A stretch of 64,000 nucleotides of DNA from Hymenopellis radicata. Its lineage: Eukaryota > Basidiomycota > Agaricomycetes > Agaricales > Physalacriaceae. The notes beneath the pieces were generated by a model, which was not told where the DNA came from, did not search any database, and was given only the letters and a program-made list of their open reading frames with translations. The stretch lies in assembly GCA_015501595.1 (NCBI GenBank), contig JADNRX010000070.1:1-64000 (forward strand). Direction: 5' to 3'. The position numbers were made by a program, and so were the translations under genes. This document shows positions 9,216 to 22,560 of the stretch, piece after piece (position 1 is the first letter of the stretch; each line of letters starts with the position of its first letter).

Positions 9216-11602
9216 ATGTCTCTAGCTCGAGAGCGCAGGAAGTCTGAGATTTTGCTCTTTGCGGCTGCCGATATACTCGAGATTCTAAAGGTACGTTGCT
9301 CCATATTCAAATCCGGGCAGAGGTTTCACGAGGCTCATCGATGATCGTAGAACGCCACCGACGCTCTACCATTTCTCTCCATTGCAACAGGAATCGCGCT
9401 TGCAATTGTACAGAAGCTCGCCAGCGTCAAAGAGAACAAGGATCGATGTAGATCGACAGCGGAACGGATCGTACATGTCTTTTTGACAATTGTGGAGACT
9501 TTCAGAGATGCAGATCCGAATACGGTGCCACCTCAGACCACGCGAAACGTTGAACAGCTGCAACAGTGCGTATCGAAATTCACTAGCCTATGCGCGTACT
9601 GAGCCCGCTTTGCAGCCGTCTCAACGGGATACTTGGATGCGTTGAGAAGATTACACGTAGACGCAAAGTGACGCGATTCTTAATGGCAAGGACGATAACG
9701 GCTGAGCTTGAGGATCTCAACATTCAGCTCGATGACTGTCTCCGACTATTTCAAGTCGGTGTTTTCACAATCATCACATTGCACATTTATAGCCTGCTGG
9801 TAGATATCGTCACTTGCTTCGATCCAATACTTGATGGAGCGCCATATTGGTCAATTGGCCGAAGACGCGACAGTGGTAATTTGTATCTGTATACTCAAGT
9901 CCAACCGTCGATTGACTCATTTTCCCGTTCAAGATACCACGGAAGGAACTGGATCTTCACGACAGTTACGAGATTTATAGCGGACCGAAATATTCTATCT
10001 GCACAGGAACCAGAGGTGGCGTGGTTGTTGCAGTGAAGAGTTTTGTCGGCCCTCACGCGAAGGAAGTAATTAACGGACTCCCTTACTACGCGTATTGTCG
10101 ATGCTCACGATCTACAGCGATGGAGACAAAGTGTGACACATGATCTAAACGCGATGTATGCTCTGTTCAGAAGGTCGCGGATCCTGACTTACGCCCATCA
10201 GACACTCCAATGTGGCGACCTTGATTGGTACGTCCGGCGCCTCTGACCCTAACCCGTACAATGTTTATGGTAAGACTCAGTCTGTGACTCTGTGTGAAAT
10301 ACCCGCAGACTTAATTTTGCATCATAGGCAACATAAGTGGCTGCCTCGAACAACAGCTAGCCTTCTCACTAGGACGGGGCCTGCAGGAGAGTGTCGAGGC
10401 ATGCATCAGGATGGTACGATTCGAATGACGGTCGCCATGTACGTTCCTTTACTAAACATTTGTAGATATACGGAATCGCTGTACGCATTTTTTGGTGGTT
10501 AGTTACACTGCGTGCTTACCCAGTCTCGTGGTAGGCGGGCCTGCTTTATTTGGATACCCAGGGAATCCTTGTTACGAAAATCGGCATCCATGTAAGTTTC
10601 CTGTCAATCTTTCATATGATCTATATATTGATGCACTCGCAGAACATTCATGTCTTCTCTGGAAATGATTCTCGGGCTGTGCTCGCCATTGACCAGTGGG
10701 CTGATGAAGAGTTGCCAGAAGATATCGATCACAGCCTTTTGAGTCGGCCGATCGATGTCTTTGACGCGTTGAACCTTAGGGTTAGTAACAATACACCAAT
10801 GCTATTACTTCACACTCACTGTTTTCTGTACAGATATTTCAAGAAGCTAATCACATCTTACACGGTCAGCCAAGTTCGAGCGATCGATGTATCAATTCAC
10901 TGACAGATAGTATCGCCAGATAATTGGGTTTCTCAAACGTCGCCGTCAGAAACGAGTGACGAGCTGGAATTAGTTTCAGCGGGGGCATCGGAGGCATCCG
11001 AACCTCCACAGACGCCGCGCTCCTTTGGTCAACGGCTGTCCGAAAGGGGACTTGTCTGGAGAACATGCGACGACCATACGAGAGTCTCTCTTTCTGATGT
11101 CTATGAGGAAGCGAAACGTTTAGATGTCCGCCTGCGCGCGAAATCATCCGCATCACTAATGTCTCGTCTGTATCGCCACCGCAGCACCTACCGCATTACG
11201 CCGCATAGATTTTCGTCTCCAAGTCGCAATCGAGAAGAGGTGATTTTTTCGGCCCGTGTCAACGAGTACAAGATCATCAGTCGCGATGTTTGGGTCGCAG
11301 TCAAGTTTCGAGGCACCGAGTCGTGTTGGTTTTTCTGCGACTTATGTTCCCCGGCCAGGGGTTACATGACCAAGAGCGCGTACACGAGTGAGTTAGTCGC
11401 TCTTATTCGATGGCTTCCCACTTACCAGTCTACGGGCGTAGGACATATGCGAAACAAACACGGTGTGCCTCACGCATGCCCCCAGTGTGGAAACTCGTAT
11501 CGAGATCAAAGTTCGCTCCAGCGGCATCAGCGCTCTCGGCATGGATCGAACGCCACGGCAGGAAAGTCGCGTTACTCGCAGAAGCAAGTTAAACGGAAAT
11601 GA
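9216..11602 (+). CDS. MLKL-like helical domain + pseudokinase + two C2H2 zinc fingers
   Basis: A 14-exon gene; all 13 introns (46-60 nt) agree in phase and give about 567 residues. Exons: 9216-9290, 9351-9565, 9616-9754, 9804-9875, 9934-10065, 10118-10155, 10202-10269, 10328-10413, 10466-10480, 10535-10591, 10643-10780, 10834-10864, 10911-11387, 11442-11602. Residues 1-165 are helical, in the style of the MLKL N-terminal/HeLo-like bundle known in Agaricomycete proteins. Residues ~178-345 resemble a kinase: VAVK keeps the ATP-binding lysine, but the HRD position reads VTK (GILVTKIGIHNIHVF) and DFG is missing (VLAIDQW), so it is predicted to be catalytically dead. A Ser/Glu-rich linker follows, then fingers CDLC...HMRNKH and CPQC...HQRSRH. 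Helical bundle plus pseudokinase is the MLKL architecture. A cell-death or signalling role is inference. Confidence 0.8.
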
Positions 11603-12449
11603 CCATCTTATTTCGATTGCTTAATTCGGACGGGTTCAAGGAAGTTATAATACGCCGTCTAATTGGATACTTATGGCCTCGATATACCGCACGATGTTAA
11701 AACGCCAGAACCGCGTTGTCGCCATCAATAGATCCCGTCTGCGCGCTCACTGCCGTGCCCTCAGGCCGTCATGCCATCTTTGAGGTCGTCCATTCTCTCC
11801 TCGCGTCCACCTAGCACCCATCTCTTTTGACTTTTCTGATTTAACAGAGGTGCGGCATTACGAGATGTACCGTATTCTGAGGTATTCACAATATGTGAGG
11901 TCAATCAACTAAATGTCTTGCTCGTATCATAAAGGACATGGGATAACTATATACCTGTAAGAGTACCACCAGAGTGACGGTGACCAGAGTACCACAGACC
12001 ATAGAATCGAGTCAGTCAGTCAGTAGTTTGGCAAGTTGACGCTGGCGTGTCGATGAGTGCCAAAGAGCAGCTGTTTCAGAGACGGCATACTTCAAGTTCC
12101 TCAATCCGCTTATCTGGTGCCGTTACCTCTCACTTCTGCTGCAGCTTGGCCGCTTGAGCTTCTGCTGCCACACATCGAGCTTCTACCAGCTTGAGTGCAT
12201 CTCGCTTCTTGACCGCATCATCAAGAAAGCCTGACAGAAGGCAGTAATTTTCGCCGTAGAAACGGGGAATTGCATGAATTCGGTACCTTCCGTCACGAGT
12301 GTGTTGATTTGTGTGTTAAGTCGAGACGAAGACAGAAGCCGGCTGCAAATACGCTCTACTATAGTAGATCCATCTATATTTGCATCGCGTGTACAATATT
12401 GGCGCCCCTCCTCCCAACACGCTATCGGTTCCTCACCCCCAAACCTAAC
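11603..12449. other. Convergent 3' intergenic region
   Basis: Lies between two convergent genes (pseudokinase plus, HAK minus). No domain-bearing frame seen; presumably 3' UTRs and terminators. Confidence 0.4.
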
Positions 12450-15400
12450 CTAGATAATTGCATTTATTCCAACATGAATAATTCTGTAGTACTCAATCAG
12501 CATGCGCTCCATCTAGCTCACGAGGGAGGACGACTTACTCGTCAGCAGAAGTAATCCAATTCTCCGTCTCGGGAAACATTGTCGCTGGAGGGGCGCCTTG
12601 TTAGTAAACCAAGGTAGCTTCAACGGACCCAGACATACCGAGGCGGCGGTAGATCTCCTCAATCAGATATCTCCGCAGATAGTTGATGAAGCCGCCTTGC
12701 ATCTGTCTGCTAGAAACGTGGTAATGAGGAACGCTGCCAGCGAACACGTAGGATTAGTAACTCATCAAACCAAGGGCTTAGAGAAGTGCCTACATATGAG
12801 TCGTATTAACCGCGACCCGTCTGATCTTCTCAATGAGATCTTGAGTCTTCTCGGGGTCTGAAGACATGAGTAGCTCGCATTCACAAATCTTTTCTACTAG
12901 ATCCTCAATCTAGATGTGCGTGATGTGAGCTTCAGCCACAAACGATACATGCTCCGTGTTATGCACCTTGACATCGAAATCATCTCGGAATCCGATACAG
13001 TATGTAGCGCCATAAAAGCCTAAGGGGCTACGTTAGATAATGTACACTACACACAAGTTGGAGGTCCCACCTTCGATAGACCGCACTTTTGTTATAATGT
13101 AACGGTCTTCAACGGGCACCCTGGCTATAGGAACGATGGACACCGAGAGGAAAATCTGTTCGTCGCTTTGAGAACCAAGGTCCAAGACAAAACGACGACT
13201 AACCAAAACCTCCGGCAGCGCAGGCCATTGACGAATGAGCCCCATAAAACTGTGCGGGACACCGCTTCCCTCTGTGATCTTGTGGAACACGGCGCACGTC
13301 GGTATCCGCGCCAGCTCCTTCTTCTCTGGAACGCCGCCCAACTTCGAAGCTTTTGAGCTTGAAGAATCAACGTAGTAGTAAGTCGATAAGTCGTCGGATC
13401 CAGCACTGTCGTTCAAGTCGAGTGATTCATCCGTGATGTCGGAGTCTCCTTCAACTTGGGTCGTACCCAATTGGATCGTGACATGCGACTTCTCGTCGCG
13501 CTGGATGAACTCCTCAAGTTTCGCCTATTCTTGCCGTCAAACGCGTCTTCAAGTCCCTATAGTGATGAACATAAGTCGAGGACTTGAAAGCATAAAGACT
13601 GCACTCGAACCTTCGCCCACGTCCACAGTGTCATTATCGTGGCGCTAGTCAAACGATAATGTTAGCCCGAAAACGTCGGGCGGAGCACAACTTACATGCA
13701 TCCCCCAATGGTCAACGGCACCCACGCGCCATGCGGATCTTCTTCATCGACGCAGTCCAGAACAAACCGTCAAAGAAGCCGAACACTACCAGGTACCCAA
13801 TGGCCACCACAATCGGCAACATCTTCACGTAACGGATATGCACGGCGATAAGCACCGTCGTCGAGAACATGACGGTCGTGACCGCGAATCCGTACGCGTT
13901 CGTTAGCGATGCCAAGTCCGAAAACACCGCCACGATGATGACGGTCCCGACCATGAGCGTCCAGTTGATGGCGGGAATGTAGATCTGTCCTTGGATGGTT
14001 TCGGAGGTGTATAACATGCGTAGTGGTGGGAGGCTTTTCATGCTGATGACTTGTTGCAGGAGACTGAATGTTGCTGTGATCATGGCTTGTGATGCCAGGA
14101 GCTGTACGTCAAACTTTTTGAGTATCAAGCGGTAATCGTGTGGTCTGTCCTCACAGTAGCAAGAAGGGCGACGAGCCACATCACCCTATACGACGTTGAA
14201 CACGATTTCAAGAGTTGAACGTGACGACGAACCACCAAAGACCGCCATTTAGACCGCCAGGAATGGACCGATAGAAAACGTTCTGAATGACCGCCTCTCC
14301 GTCAGCGATCAGCCTGGCTCCTTGTCCAAGATACGCCAGGATGAGAGCAGGATAGACGAGAATACCGAACGACAACTATCAGGCGAATGTTGAGTCTACG
14401 GTCTGAAAGCGGGCGTAGTTTGACCTACTTGTATCGACAATGCATTGAACTGACCGACGCTAAAGATAAATAACGATTGAGGTTATATTGATAAGACGAA
14501 GGCAAGCACAGACTTGGCAAACACCGCTTCAGACCCTGTGACGGCGAGAAGAATACCGGCCAGGAGATCATAGTTCTTGGTGCGCACGAACACTGTAGAA
14601 TAAGAATTGAGAAATAGGCAGCGTGCAAGAGGGAGAAGCCACCCACACATGACCGCTCGAGAGGGATCGAATGCTCTGAATATTCCGGGGAAAGTAGTGA
14701 TGTTGTAGATGCCGGTACTGGCGAGCAGAAGGAACCACACTGCGGCCACTGCACGGCGTCAGGTTTTGAGGTCGTGCGCGAGATTGTACCTACCGGGCGA
14801 GAATGTAGTTGCCAGCCTTGCAGTGCCGAATTGTTGTACGAAGAACAAGACCAATAGAAAGGCCTTCGAGTATAAATTCGATGTAAGCACGAACAACGAA
14901 GGTAAGGCACGCACGATGGCTATAGGAACAATGTGGCTCTCGACTGACGGTTGAGCTACACCGATGCCGCCAACTGCGCTAGTCACGGACACAGCGGGCG
15001 TAAACATGCCGTCGGCCATGGTCAGCCTAATATGAGGTGAGCCTTACAAGTAGCAGTCCATCACTACTACGTACGCTGTTCCGAACAAGCACTACAATGA
15101 AGAGTGAGCGAAATGCATGTTGAAGCGAACACGAGCGTACCCAAATCAACAATGGCCAACGCATCTTGCTTTTGAAAGAGGACGTCTCCGGACTCGTAGG
15201 ACGAGAGTCGTAGTCTCCGGTAAGAGCACGATCGGCGTCATGGTCTCTAGAACGCGGTGGATACAGTCCTTGGAACAACGCAAAGGATCCGCCCTCGCCT
15301 GCATGTAAATGTAAGACGTATGTTCCGTTGAACAGATGCTGACTGACCTTCTTGGGTAGCAAATTGCAACGAGATGAAGACCTAAGAAAGCTTGAGATGT

Positions 15401-15791
15401 GGAGGTGGTGAGAAGAGGCACACGACTGCTCACGTATTTGATCAAGGGAATCAAGGTGATAGACCAGATGATAGCGCTTATACCGCCGATGACATCTTCT
15501 TGGGATGGCACGCCGTCTGCAGCAGGCCATATGCCGTTGAGTACATACAAAGGCGAGGTTCCTGTGTTGCTTGAGGATCGACACTTTCACATACATGATC
15601 TGAACTCACCTATATCGGAGTAGATGATGCCTAAACGCCCCGAGACGTGAGTCTTTCAGTCAATAAGCTTTAGAGTCTAACCCACCGAGTGTCTGAAAGC
15701 TGAGACGAAAGAGAGCAACGCCTTGAAGTCGGATGGCCGTCCTCCTATAACTCGTCGGCCCAGTCTCGAGAGCAGAAAGTGCGAAAGACAT
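12450..15791 (-). CDS. High-affinity potassium transporter, HAK/KUP family
   Basis: Plasma-membrane K+ uptake transporter; I read about 21 exons. Family motifs in order: LSFQTLG then GIIYSDIG (about 15680-15610), TSPLYVLNGIW (near 15540), PSQEDVIGGISAIIW, EGGSFALFQGLYP, MADGMFTPAVSVTSAVGG (near 15000), FPGIFRAFDPSRA, SETIQGQIYIPAINW and VFSDLASLTNAYGFAV. The cytosolic tail ends MFPETENWITSADE and IIHVGI before the TAG at 12450-12452. Start ATG at 15791 gives MSFALSAL. Two single-base frame breaks remain after splicing. One is at the GG at 13735-13736 (KKI to PHGAWVPL); the other is at the CC at 13512-13513 (NRRNLR to EFIQRDE). Each is repaired by one more base in the run. Otherwise the protein looks intact, so these may be consensus errors. 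Confidence 0.9.
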
Positions 15792-17119
15792 TGTTGGCAC
15801 AAGGGATACGGCTTAGGACAGACGGCATTTAAGAGAACTTTGTACGACATAGATAACCTTGTAGATGTTCTATCTTTGCGCCTCTGTAAAATGATGAATG
15901 GCGAATTTCGCGCATGTGTGTGTTCTGATGGGCTCACCTTACAAAGCAGCTCAAGGACGTTGTGGCTTTATTTAGTTGCGGTGCCGTATAACTCGCGGAC
16001 AGTCTTGAGTCTCCGGTTGATAGCTACGACGACGCGTATTGGGTGGATTAACACAACCGTGCGTGATGTATGCTGTAAATTCGGGATTCGACAAAGCATT
16101 CGACAGGCGAGGCGCACGGAGTAAGTAATCAATGGGTTCTATCATAGTCGTAAATGTGCACCTGCGGAGATTGTATTACGGATGATATAGAAGCCAAGTC
16201 GACGACTCACTTACCGTCCCCGACAAACCCACCGTTCATGGACGGCCGGGAAACTTTCGAGCGACGTCCTCCTCGGACCTCGTCGGTCATAAACCTAGCT
16301 CCTTTGCCAGACAGGCAAGGATGAGTACATGACACGTGGTAATCCTAATCAGACTAGGACGTGTAAAGACGAAGCCGTTCGTTTGAATGATGGATAAGGA
16401 AACTGGAAAGAAGAGCCCAGGACTGCGGCCGCACTAGGCGATTCTGTTGAGAGCGTGGCGCTTTCCAGCGCGACGAGGGGCATCCGCAAGGCATCCGAGT
16501 CTTAGTACACCAAGAAACCGAATGATCACTATGAAGAATGTAAGTAGATGCATCTTGGCCAACGCCGAAGCTGAAGACTTGACCGCAAAGAGGCAGTTTT
16601 CGAGAACTTACCCATTGAAAATATCATAGCCACTAAGGTAGTGGGCGCCATTCATATCCGGAAGTCGTCAACGTGGAACGAGAAGAGCGGACCGTTCCTT
16701 ATTTGGAAACGTCGGGCGATCAAGTGATCGGCTTGTCATTTCTGTTTCCGGTTACGTCAGTTAAACGCGGTCTGCCTCCTGCTACCACTACGCCTGAGCT
16801 AAATACGGGCGCCACGGATCAGTCGCCAGGGCGGTGATCCGACAACAACGAGGGGAGCTCGATTCTGACGAGAACAGTGACAACTGACGGCAGCGGCGAG
16901 CATATAGCTCATCAACACAAGGCGGGATTAACAACGGAAACGGCGTGGCCGCCTCACATCTTGGTGGAGCGTATTACCGTTCAACTTCCCAGCAGACTGC
17001 ACTTGCCTCGATTCTCAAAGTATAAGCAACGATCAACGCTGCGCTTCCATACGAACCGAAAGAACAAGGTTTTTGCCTGCGTCGAGCGCGAGTAAAACTG
17101 TGATTTGGAGTAGCCAGAC
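15792..17119. other. Divergent intergenic region between HAK and ATG11
   Basis: Shared upstream region of two divergent genes. A minus-strand stretch near 16220-16320 reads vaguely like a HAK segment (LILACLAK) but has stops and no neighbouring motifs. No gene supported. Confidence 0.4.
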
Positions 17120-20100
17120 ATGCTGCGCATTTGCCGCGCCGAGGATGGGTATTCCGTAGAGGTGGAATGGGATGGTGCAAGGTCAATCTACTTGCCATTT
17201 TCTTGGTATTCATCCCTCATTTTATGCTTTAGATCCCAATCTCTGGAACAGTTCTTGTCTACGCATACCGGAGTGCCTCCGGAATCGATAGTCGCCTATA
17301 CAGGTGACGGGAAACGTGTACAAGTCGAGGGTGGACGGCTTGGTCTTGGTCTTGCCGGCTTGGGAATTGGCGGATCCAGCTCAACACCAACACCGATATA
17401 CGTGTTCAACAAACAATATCTCGAGATGAGTATCCAGGACGTTATACGTACTTTGCACGTCGACGCGGATGTTGCTCTGCTTACCTCGACCCCAACTTCC
17501 TCATCATCCTCAACCCTTGCCACACTTCGTACCCTTCACACTGCCATGCACACACAACACGCCGCTCTCCTCGCCGCCTCGCGAAATCTCGCCCTAAACG
17601 TCCTTGCCGTAACAGACGTCTGGTCTGGTATCCAGAGCGCAATCAAAACTGAGCTGGATCGCCAAGCGCTGCTAGTGCGAGGTGTTCGAGGTGATCTGGA
17701 GATCATTAAGGGCGTCAAGGTACATCCGTTGCTGCTAGGCGCGGGGCGAACACTGGGTGACTATGTGTCTGCAGTGAAGATGGAACAAGTAAGGGAGGCT
17801 TGTCGCAGAGCGAACGACGAGTTGACTTCAAGATGGGAAGCGGTGAGGGAAAGAGTGGGGATATGCGAACAAGGGGCGGCAGAAGTCGGCGCAGCCGTCG
17901 AGCGCGATGACCGAACACTAGATGTCGTTGATGATATCATGCGACAGACCGAGGGCGGCGAGCAAGTCGTAAGGGATCTGGTTGACGCCAAGGTAGACTT
18001 TTCTTACAGCCTTCCAATTGCATACTGACGATTTCATAGAATAGTCATACTCGCGAATGCATATCGCTCCTGAAGCGTATAACAGAGATCAATCTTGAGC
18101 TCACACAGAGTCCTCCTATGATGGCCGCGCTTCAAGCGTCGTTCAGACCTGCGCCGTCTCAATCACAGTCTCAGAGTCAGATGGCAAACCAGATGCCACC
18201 TCTCAATCTTAAAAATTTCGCTCATTTACATCGGCTTCATAGTATGCTTTTTGCCTATGGCGCCACTCTGGTAGAGATCGTAAGGAGAAGGGAATTTGAA
18301 CAATTCTTCGCCGGCAGAGTACAAGGCCTCGTTGAAGTGTTTGCAAAAGTCAGTTATTCCTCCTATGCTCTTTCCATATCTTATGTTATCTACAGATGAC
18401 ATCTACTGAACGCAAACGGCGTTCACTGTTCCGCTCAGAAGTTGGTGGACTTTTGCCTTTCGAAGTACCGGGCATGGATGCCTCCGTTGCTGTTCCCGCA
18501 GTGGAGATCGATGTTAAGGGCCTTTCTGGATCCGTCAACGGTTCAATGAGCCCCTTGTCGAGCTCGGTAACAGGCGAGCACATACATGGGGAAGGCATAG
18601 GGCGCGCTGAGATCCGAGACTTCATGCATTTGTTGGATACCCTCGAGGGGAACGCGCCGGATGAGGTTGCTGATGAGGTGAGAAGGACAATCAGGGAAAC
18701 AAGAGCGGGGATGGAGAAGATGATTGGGAAGATGGATGGAGTGGAGAAAGGATGGGAGAGGGTTGTCGAACGCGGATGTAAGTCGTGTCAAGATACAGTG
18801 TCTCGCCGTCTGATGGTTCTTTCAGTACTTACTGGATCAAGCACGTCTCACTCTCGTCGTCGCTGTAAGCAATCTGTCTTCAATCTTGTGGGTTCTGATG
18901 ACTCATGAGTGTTTGTAGCTGAAGCCGATACCCAAGCGTACAACGACGTTGTCGACGAGTTGAGAAGAGTGGACGACGAACGGAGGGCAGTGAGGGAGGA
19001 ATTGGAGAGAGCGAAGAGACGAGAAGAGGACCGCGTACGAGCAGCGGAGACAGATGCTAGGAATGCTCAAGCAGACTGCGTTGCCGCACGAGAAGACCTG
19101 AGTGCTCTGCAGGAAGAGCTTTCATCAGTACGAGAACTCGCTGATGGTACTCAGGCCGAGCTTGTCTCCACCCAGGCTGAGCTTGCCTCCGTTCGTTCGG
19201 AGGCCAGGCAGACTGAAGATCGTTTACGTGAGGAGAAGTCGAGGGTGCGCGAGTATGAGCGCGTCGTTCAAGAGAGAGATCGTGACATCCGTGACCACCT
19301 CGCTGAAGCCGATGGGGATAGAGCCGTATTGGAGAGAGACAGGGCGATGTTGCGGGACGACAACGAGGGTTTCAGGCGGGAGCTTCAAGAAACCAGGCTC
19401 TTATTAGCGGAGAAGACGCGGGCGATCGATTCGAAGACGCAGGAAATGGAAGCTGTCAAGGATGAATTGGAGGAGAAGGCGCGGCAGCTGGAGGAGGTGA
19501 AAGGCGACCTTGAGGTGGCGACGGGAGATGCTGTTGGGCTTAGGAAGGAACTTGCACGGGTGGAGAGCCTCTCTAGGGAGCGTGGTGATGCAGAGGACCA
19601 TCGCGTGCGGGACGCGCTGCGGCAGCTTCGCGAAGCGGATGTTCAACTCGAGAACACGGAGCGCCGGCTCCGGGAACAGACGGACCGGGCGGATAAGCAG
19701 CAGCGGCTAGTGCATGACCTGGAGCACAAGCTTGAGGGCAGCGAGCGGTTGGTGGCGCAGCTTGTAGATGTGGGGCTGGCGTTTAGGGCTGCGCATGTCA
19801 AGGTGATGGGGCTTGTGCAGGGGATGGTGGTGCATCCTGGGACGCGGCATTCGAATGCACCTGGGGATGCGTCCGGGTCTGGGAGCCTCAATCCGGACGT
19901 GCGGAATAGTTTGCATTTGACGATTCCTGGGGATATCGAGGAGCCGTTGCCGGCTACTCCAGATGAAGCCCTGGAGCTGTTGCGTGCGTTTGACCATGAT
20001 GTGTTTGTGGATGCGGTTAACAGGGTTGGGGGTGTGCTGCGGAAATGGATGAAGCAGGTAAGTTGGCGTCATTTTGTTGTGTCGGACTGCACGTATGTTT

Positions 20101-21618
20101 AATCTTCACTTTTAGTGTAAGGAATATCGAGAGCGCTCAAAGGGTCGTATATCCTTCCGCAATTTCGGCAAAGGCGATCTGGCTTTATTTCTTCCTACTC
20201 GCGGGAGCGGGGGTGGGGGAAACGGTGTCGAAGGTGGGAAAGGAAAAGGTTGGGCGGCATTCAATGGTACGTTCGCTATGTCCCTTTTAGATTGTCGAAG
20301 GCCTAATGATCAATGTAGTCTTCTTCCCTCATTACTTCCTCCAAGCAACCGGTCATCTTGCAGAGCAACTCAAGACACGGGAATGGATTGTAGCGCGGAT
20401 CACAGAGATTACAGAAAGGGTGGTGGACCGCGATGATCCTTCAAGTAACCCATATGGCCTGAGCGATGGAGTAAAGTATTATATGCTGCAGGTGGAGGAT
20501 TGGACACAGACGCCTCCTGGCGGTGTCAAGGGCAGTGTGAGGCGCAAGTCAAGAGCCTCTGAAACTGGCACGCTTCCGGGTTCGACAGCGATACCAGCGC
20601 CGTTAACGTCGCCTGGAGCTTTTCTGCGTTCGTCGCCAGAAACTGCGTCGTTCCTTCGAACACCCCCGAGGGAGGCTCGTTCCTCAGAGGACCTCCCGAG
20701 GCTTCGTTTTTGCGACCGCCACCAGAGGCGGCTGAGATTACGCCGCCGGATGTTGAGGATACGTTCCCGCCGCCACCAGACGAGGGTATGACGATGGGAG
20801 TAGGACGTGTTAGTGGCAGTCCAACAAGAGGGCGACCGAGTTCGTTGTCGAGGCTCTTGGCTCAAGCTGATGAGGAGTCTGATCGCGACCGCGAGGCTTC
20901 GGCGGCGGGCAAGAAATCCGATGAAGACGAACAGCCTGCCTCGCAGTCTTCTGTGCCTCGGACAGGTTCATCGATACCACGCACGGCGTCCCCAGTCCAG
21001 CGCCGACCATCTCCCCTTCCGCGTCCGGCTTCCCCAGTGTCTGTACAGAAGCCGCCTGTGTCGCCGAGCAAACATGTGTTCCCCACGCAGCTTTCGTCGT
21101 CGCCTCAGCAGATCCCCGGATCGCTGCCTTCGTCGACCAATGTGCACTCTCCACATCAGCCGTCGCTGTCCTCGCCTCTTCGGCCCGGCTCGCGAGCAAG
21201 TAAGACGTCGAGCGCATCCAGGTTTTCGCTCGTCGGCGGGAAGCTTCCGATAGTCGGTGCGCCTGGCGGCGTGGGGAAAGCCGCTGCCACCACGGCCACG
21301 ACCACTGTGGATGAGCTGGAGACGCCGTCTCCGAATGACTCGATCTCGGAGGGGCTGAACGAGGTACGGAGGCGGACGCTGCATGAGAGGGCTGTGACTA
21401 CGGCGGGTATCACGCCGTCTACATCTGCGACTGACGGGACGGCGCGGGGTACGCTTGCTAGTCTGGCGAGCAGCTGGGGCGTGGCGTTTGGGGAGCGAAG
21501 AAATGCGGCGGCTGAGGAGCAGAGGAAGCGGAGGATATCGTCGGTGTTCTCAGCTGGATCGGGGCTACGGATAGTAGTGGGACGGAAAGAGGGTGAGGGC
21601 GGGGACAGAGGAAGTTGA
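17120..21618 (+). CDS. atg11: Autophagy-related protein 11 (selective autophagy scaffold)
   Basis: ATG11/FIP200-type scaffold that links cargo receptors to the Atg1 kinase. The N-terminus has the ubiquitin-like-fold pattern with SLEQFLSTHTGVPPESIVAY and GDGKRV. A long central coiled coil follows (18919-20057, many ELERAK/EEL heptads). The C-terminal ATG11 domain is clear: SFRNFGKGDLALFLPTR, then FFPHYFL, REWIVARITEITERVVD and NPYGLSDGVKYYMLQVEDW. Introns include 17182-17232, 17993-18039, 18349-18395, 20058-20115 and 20267-20318; splicing around 18780-18918 is uncertain. A Ser/Pro-rich tail continues to 21618, but only after a frame change at the C5 run at 20663-20667. One more C there restores a repeated SFLR-x-PPE pattern. 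Length is about 1,250 residues, normal for the family. Confidence 0.85.
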
Positions 21619-22176
21619 ACTATACTAAGATGTACTCACTCGTTTGTTGGATTTCATTTTTTTAAACTTGGATTATTTAGGTTTGGGGCTGTTACTATCT
21701 GTTTGCATTTGCTATCTAGATTCGATACATATTGTTGAGAGAGCTGTATATATTAGCAACGCCAAAGCAGTACTTTGGACATGCTCGGGTGCGCGACGCC
21801 TTCAACCATCATCTTGACAGAATAAGAGTCATCCTGGACGGTTGGGATGTATACGACGTGTCTCCAAACAAGGACTGCTGTGTCAATACAACCATGCATC
21901 TTCCCGTTTGATGTTCGAGGGTGTGAGTTGATGGCAGTCTGCTCTCAACGTATGCTCGTCTCTTACATTTGAAATCATCAGAGGTCAAACCTACGTCGGT
22001 AGACCATTTCTAGGCATTTCTTTACCGGGGGCGGTTCAGCAGATTGGCTGCAGATGGCCATCATGATCAGTGCGGTGCGGCACGCGAGCGTTGGTTCAGT
22101 GATTGCCTGCCTGATCGACGGTCAAACACCTCTTGTGTCAATGCGACCAGTGAATCTTCCCCCTTCCTGATGTAGG

Positions 22177-22560
22177 TTGTCCCCAGAAAACCATTCTGAC
22201 TTGCTGTGTTGTATTCCTCCCGACGGTGAATTTCTCTTTCGTTTACGTCTTCTCCTTTCCTATTACCAGAATGGCGTCGTGCGGTCCTTGTCGAACAGGG
22301 CTTTGCATAATGGAGCGCGCGCGAGCGCCTCCTCTCCAGTGGAGAGAGGCGCCTTTAGATCCAGAACGACATCGGCGCCGCAACAAGGCTGGCGGAACTG
22401 CGCAGATCTCTCAAAGACGACGTCCCTCTTGGTTATGGCACCCGATCATTGTTGCTGACCGGTATAATTCCAGGCTCACACCCAGAGGAGCTGAAACTGC
22501 TTACCTTCATCTGTGTAGGTACGAATCCTCAGCAACGACCTGTGTTTGTTGACCTTCGAG
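22177..22560 (+). other. Conserved arm segment with uncertain ORF (left copy)
   Basis: Counterpart of 25894-26353. A frame ending LTPRGAETAYLHLCRYES is open in both copies. Several substitutions look silent or conservative in a different frame (KDDVPLGYGTR, SHPEE, LLTFICVGTNPQQRPV), which has a stop in this copy. I cannot decide which frame, if any, is translated. Confidence 0.3.

Noticed and set aside
12890..13030. In-frame TAG codons near the C-terminus of HAK, suggesting a pseudogene
   Set aside because: They fall inside GT-AG introns. After splicing, FRDDFDVK joins IEDLVEKICE in frame, and the family C-terminus is complete.
16200..16330. Possible HAK fragment on the minus strand upstream of HAK
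   Set aside because: Only about eight residues resemble the family, with stops nearby; too weak to call.
18789..18918. YLLDQARLTLVV as an ATG11 exon
   Set aside because: It reads well, but its frame fits neither the preceding GTAAGT donor nor the following exon. The other frame fits both, so this stretch is left unresolved rather than asserted.
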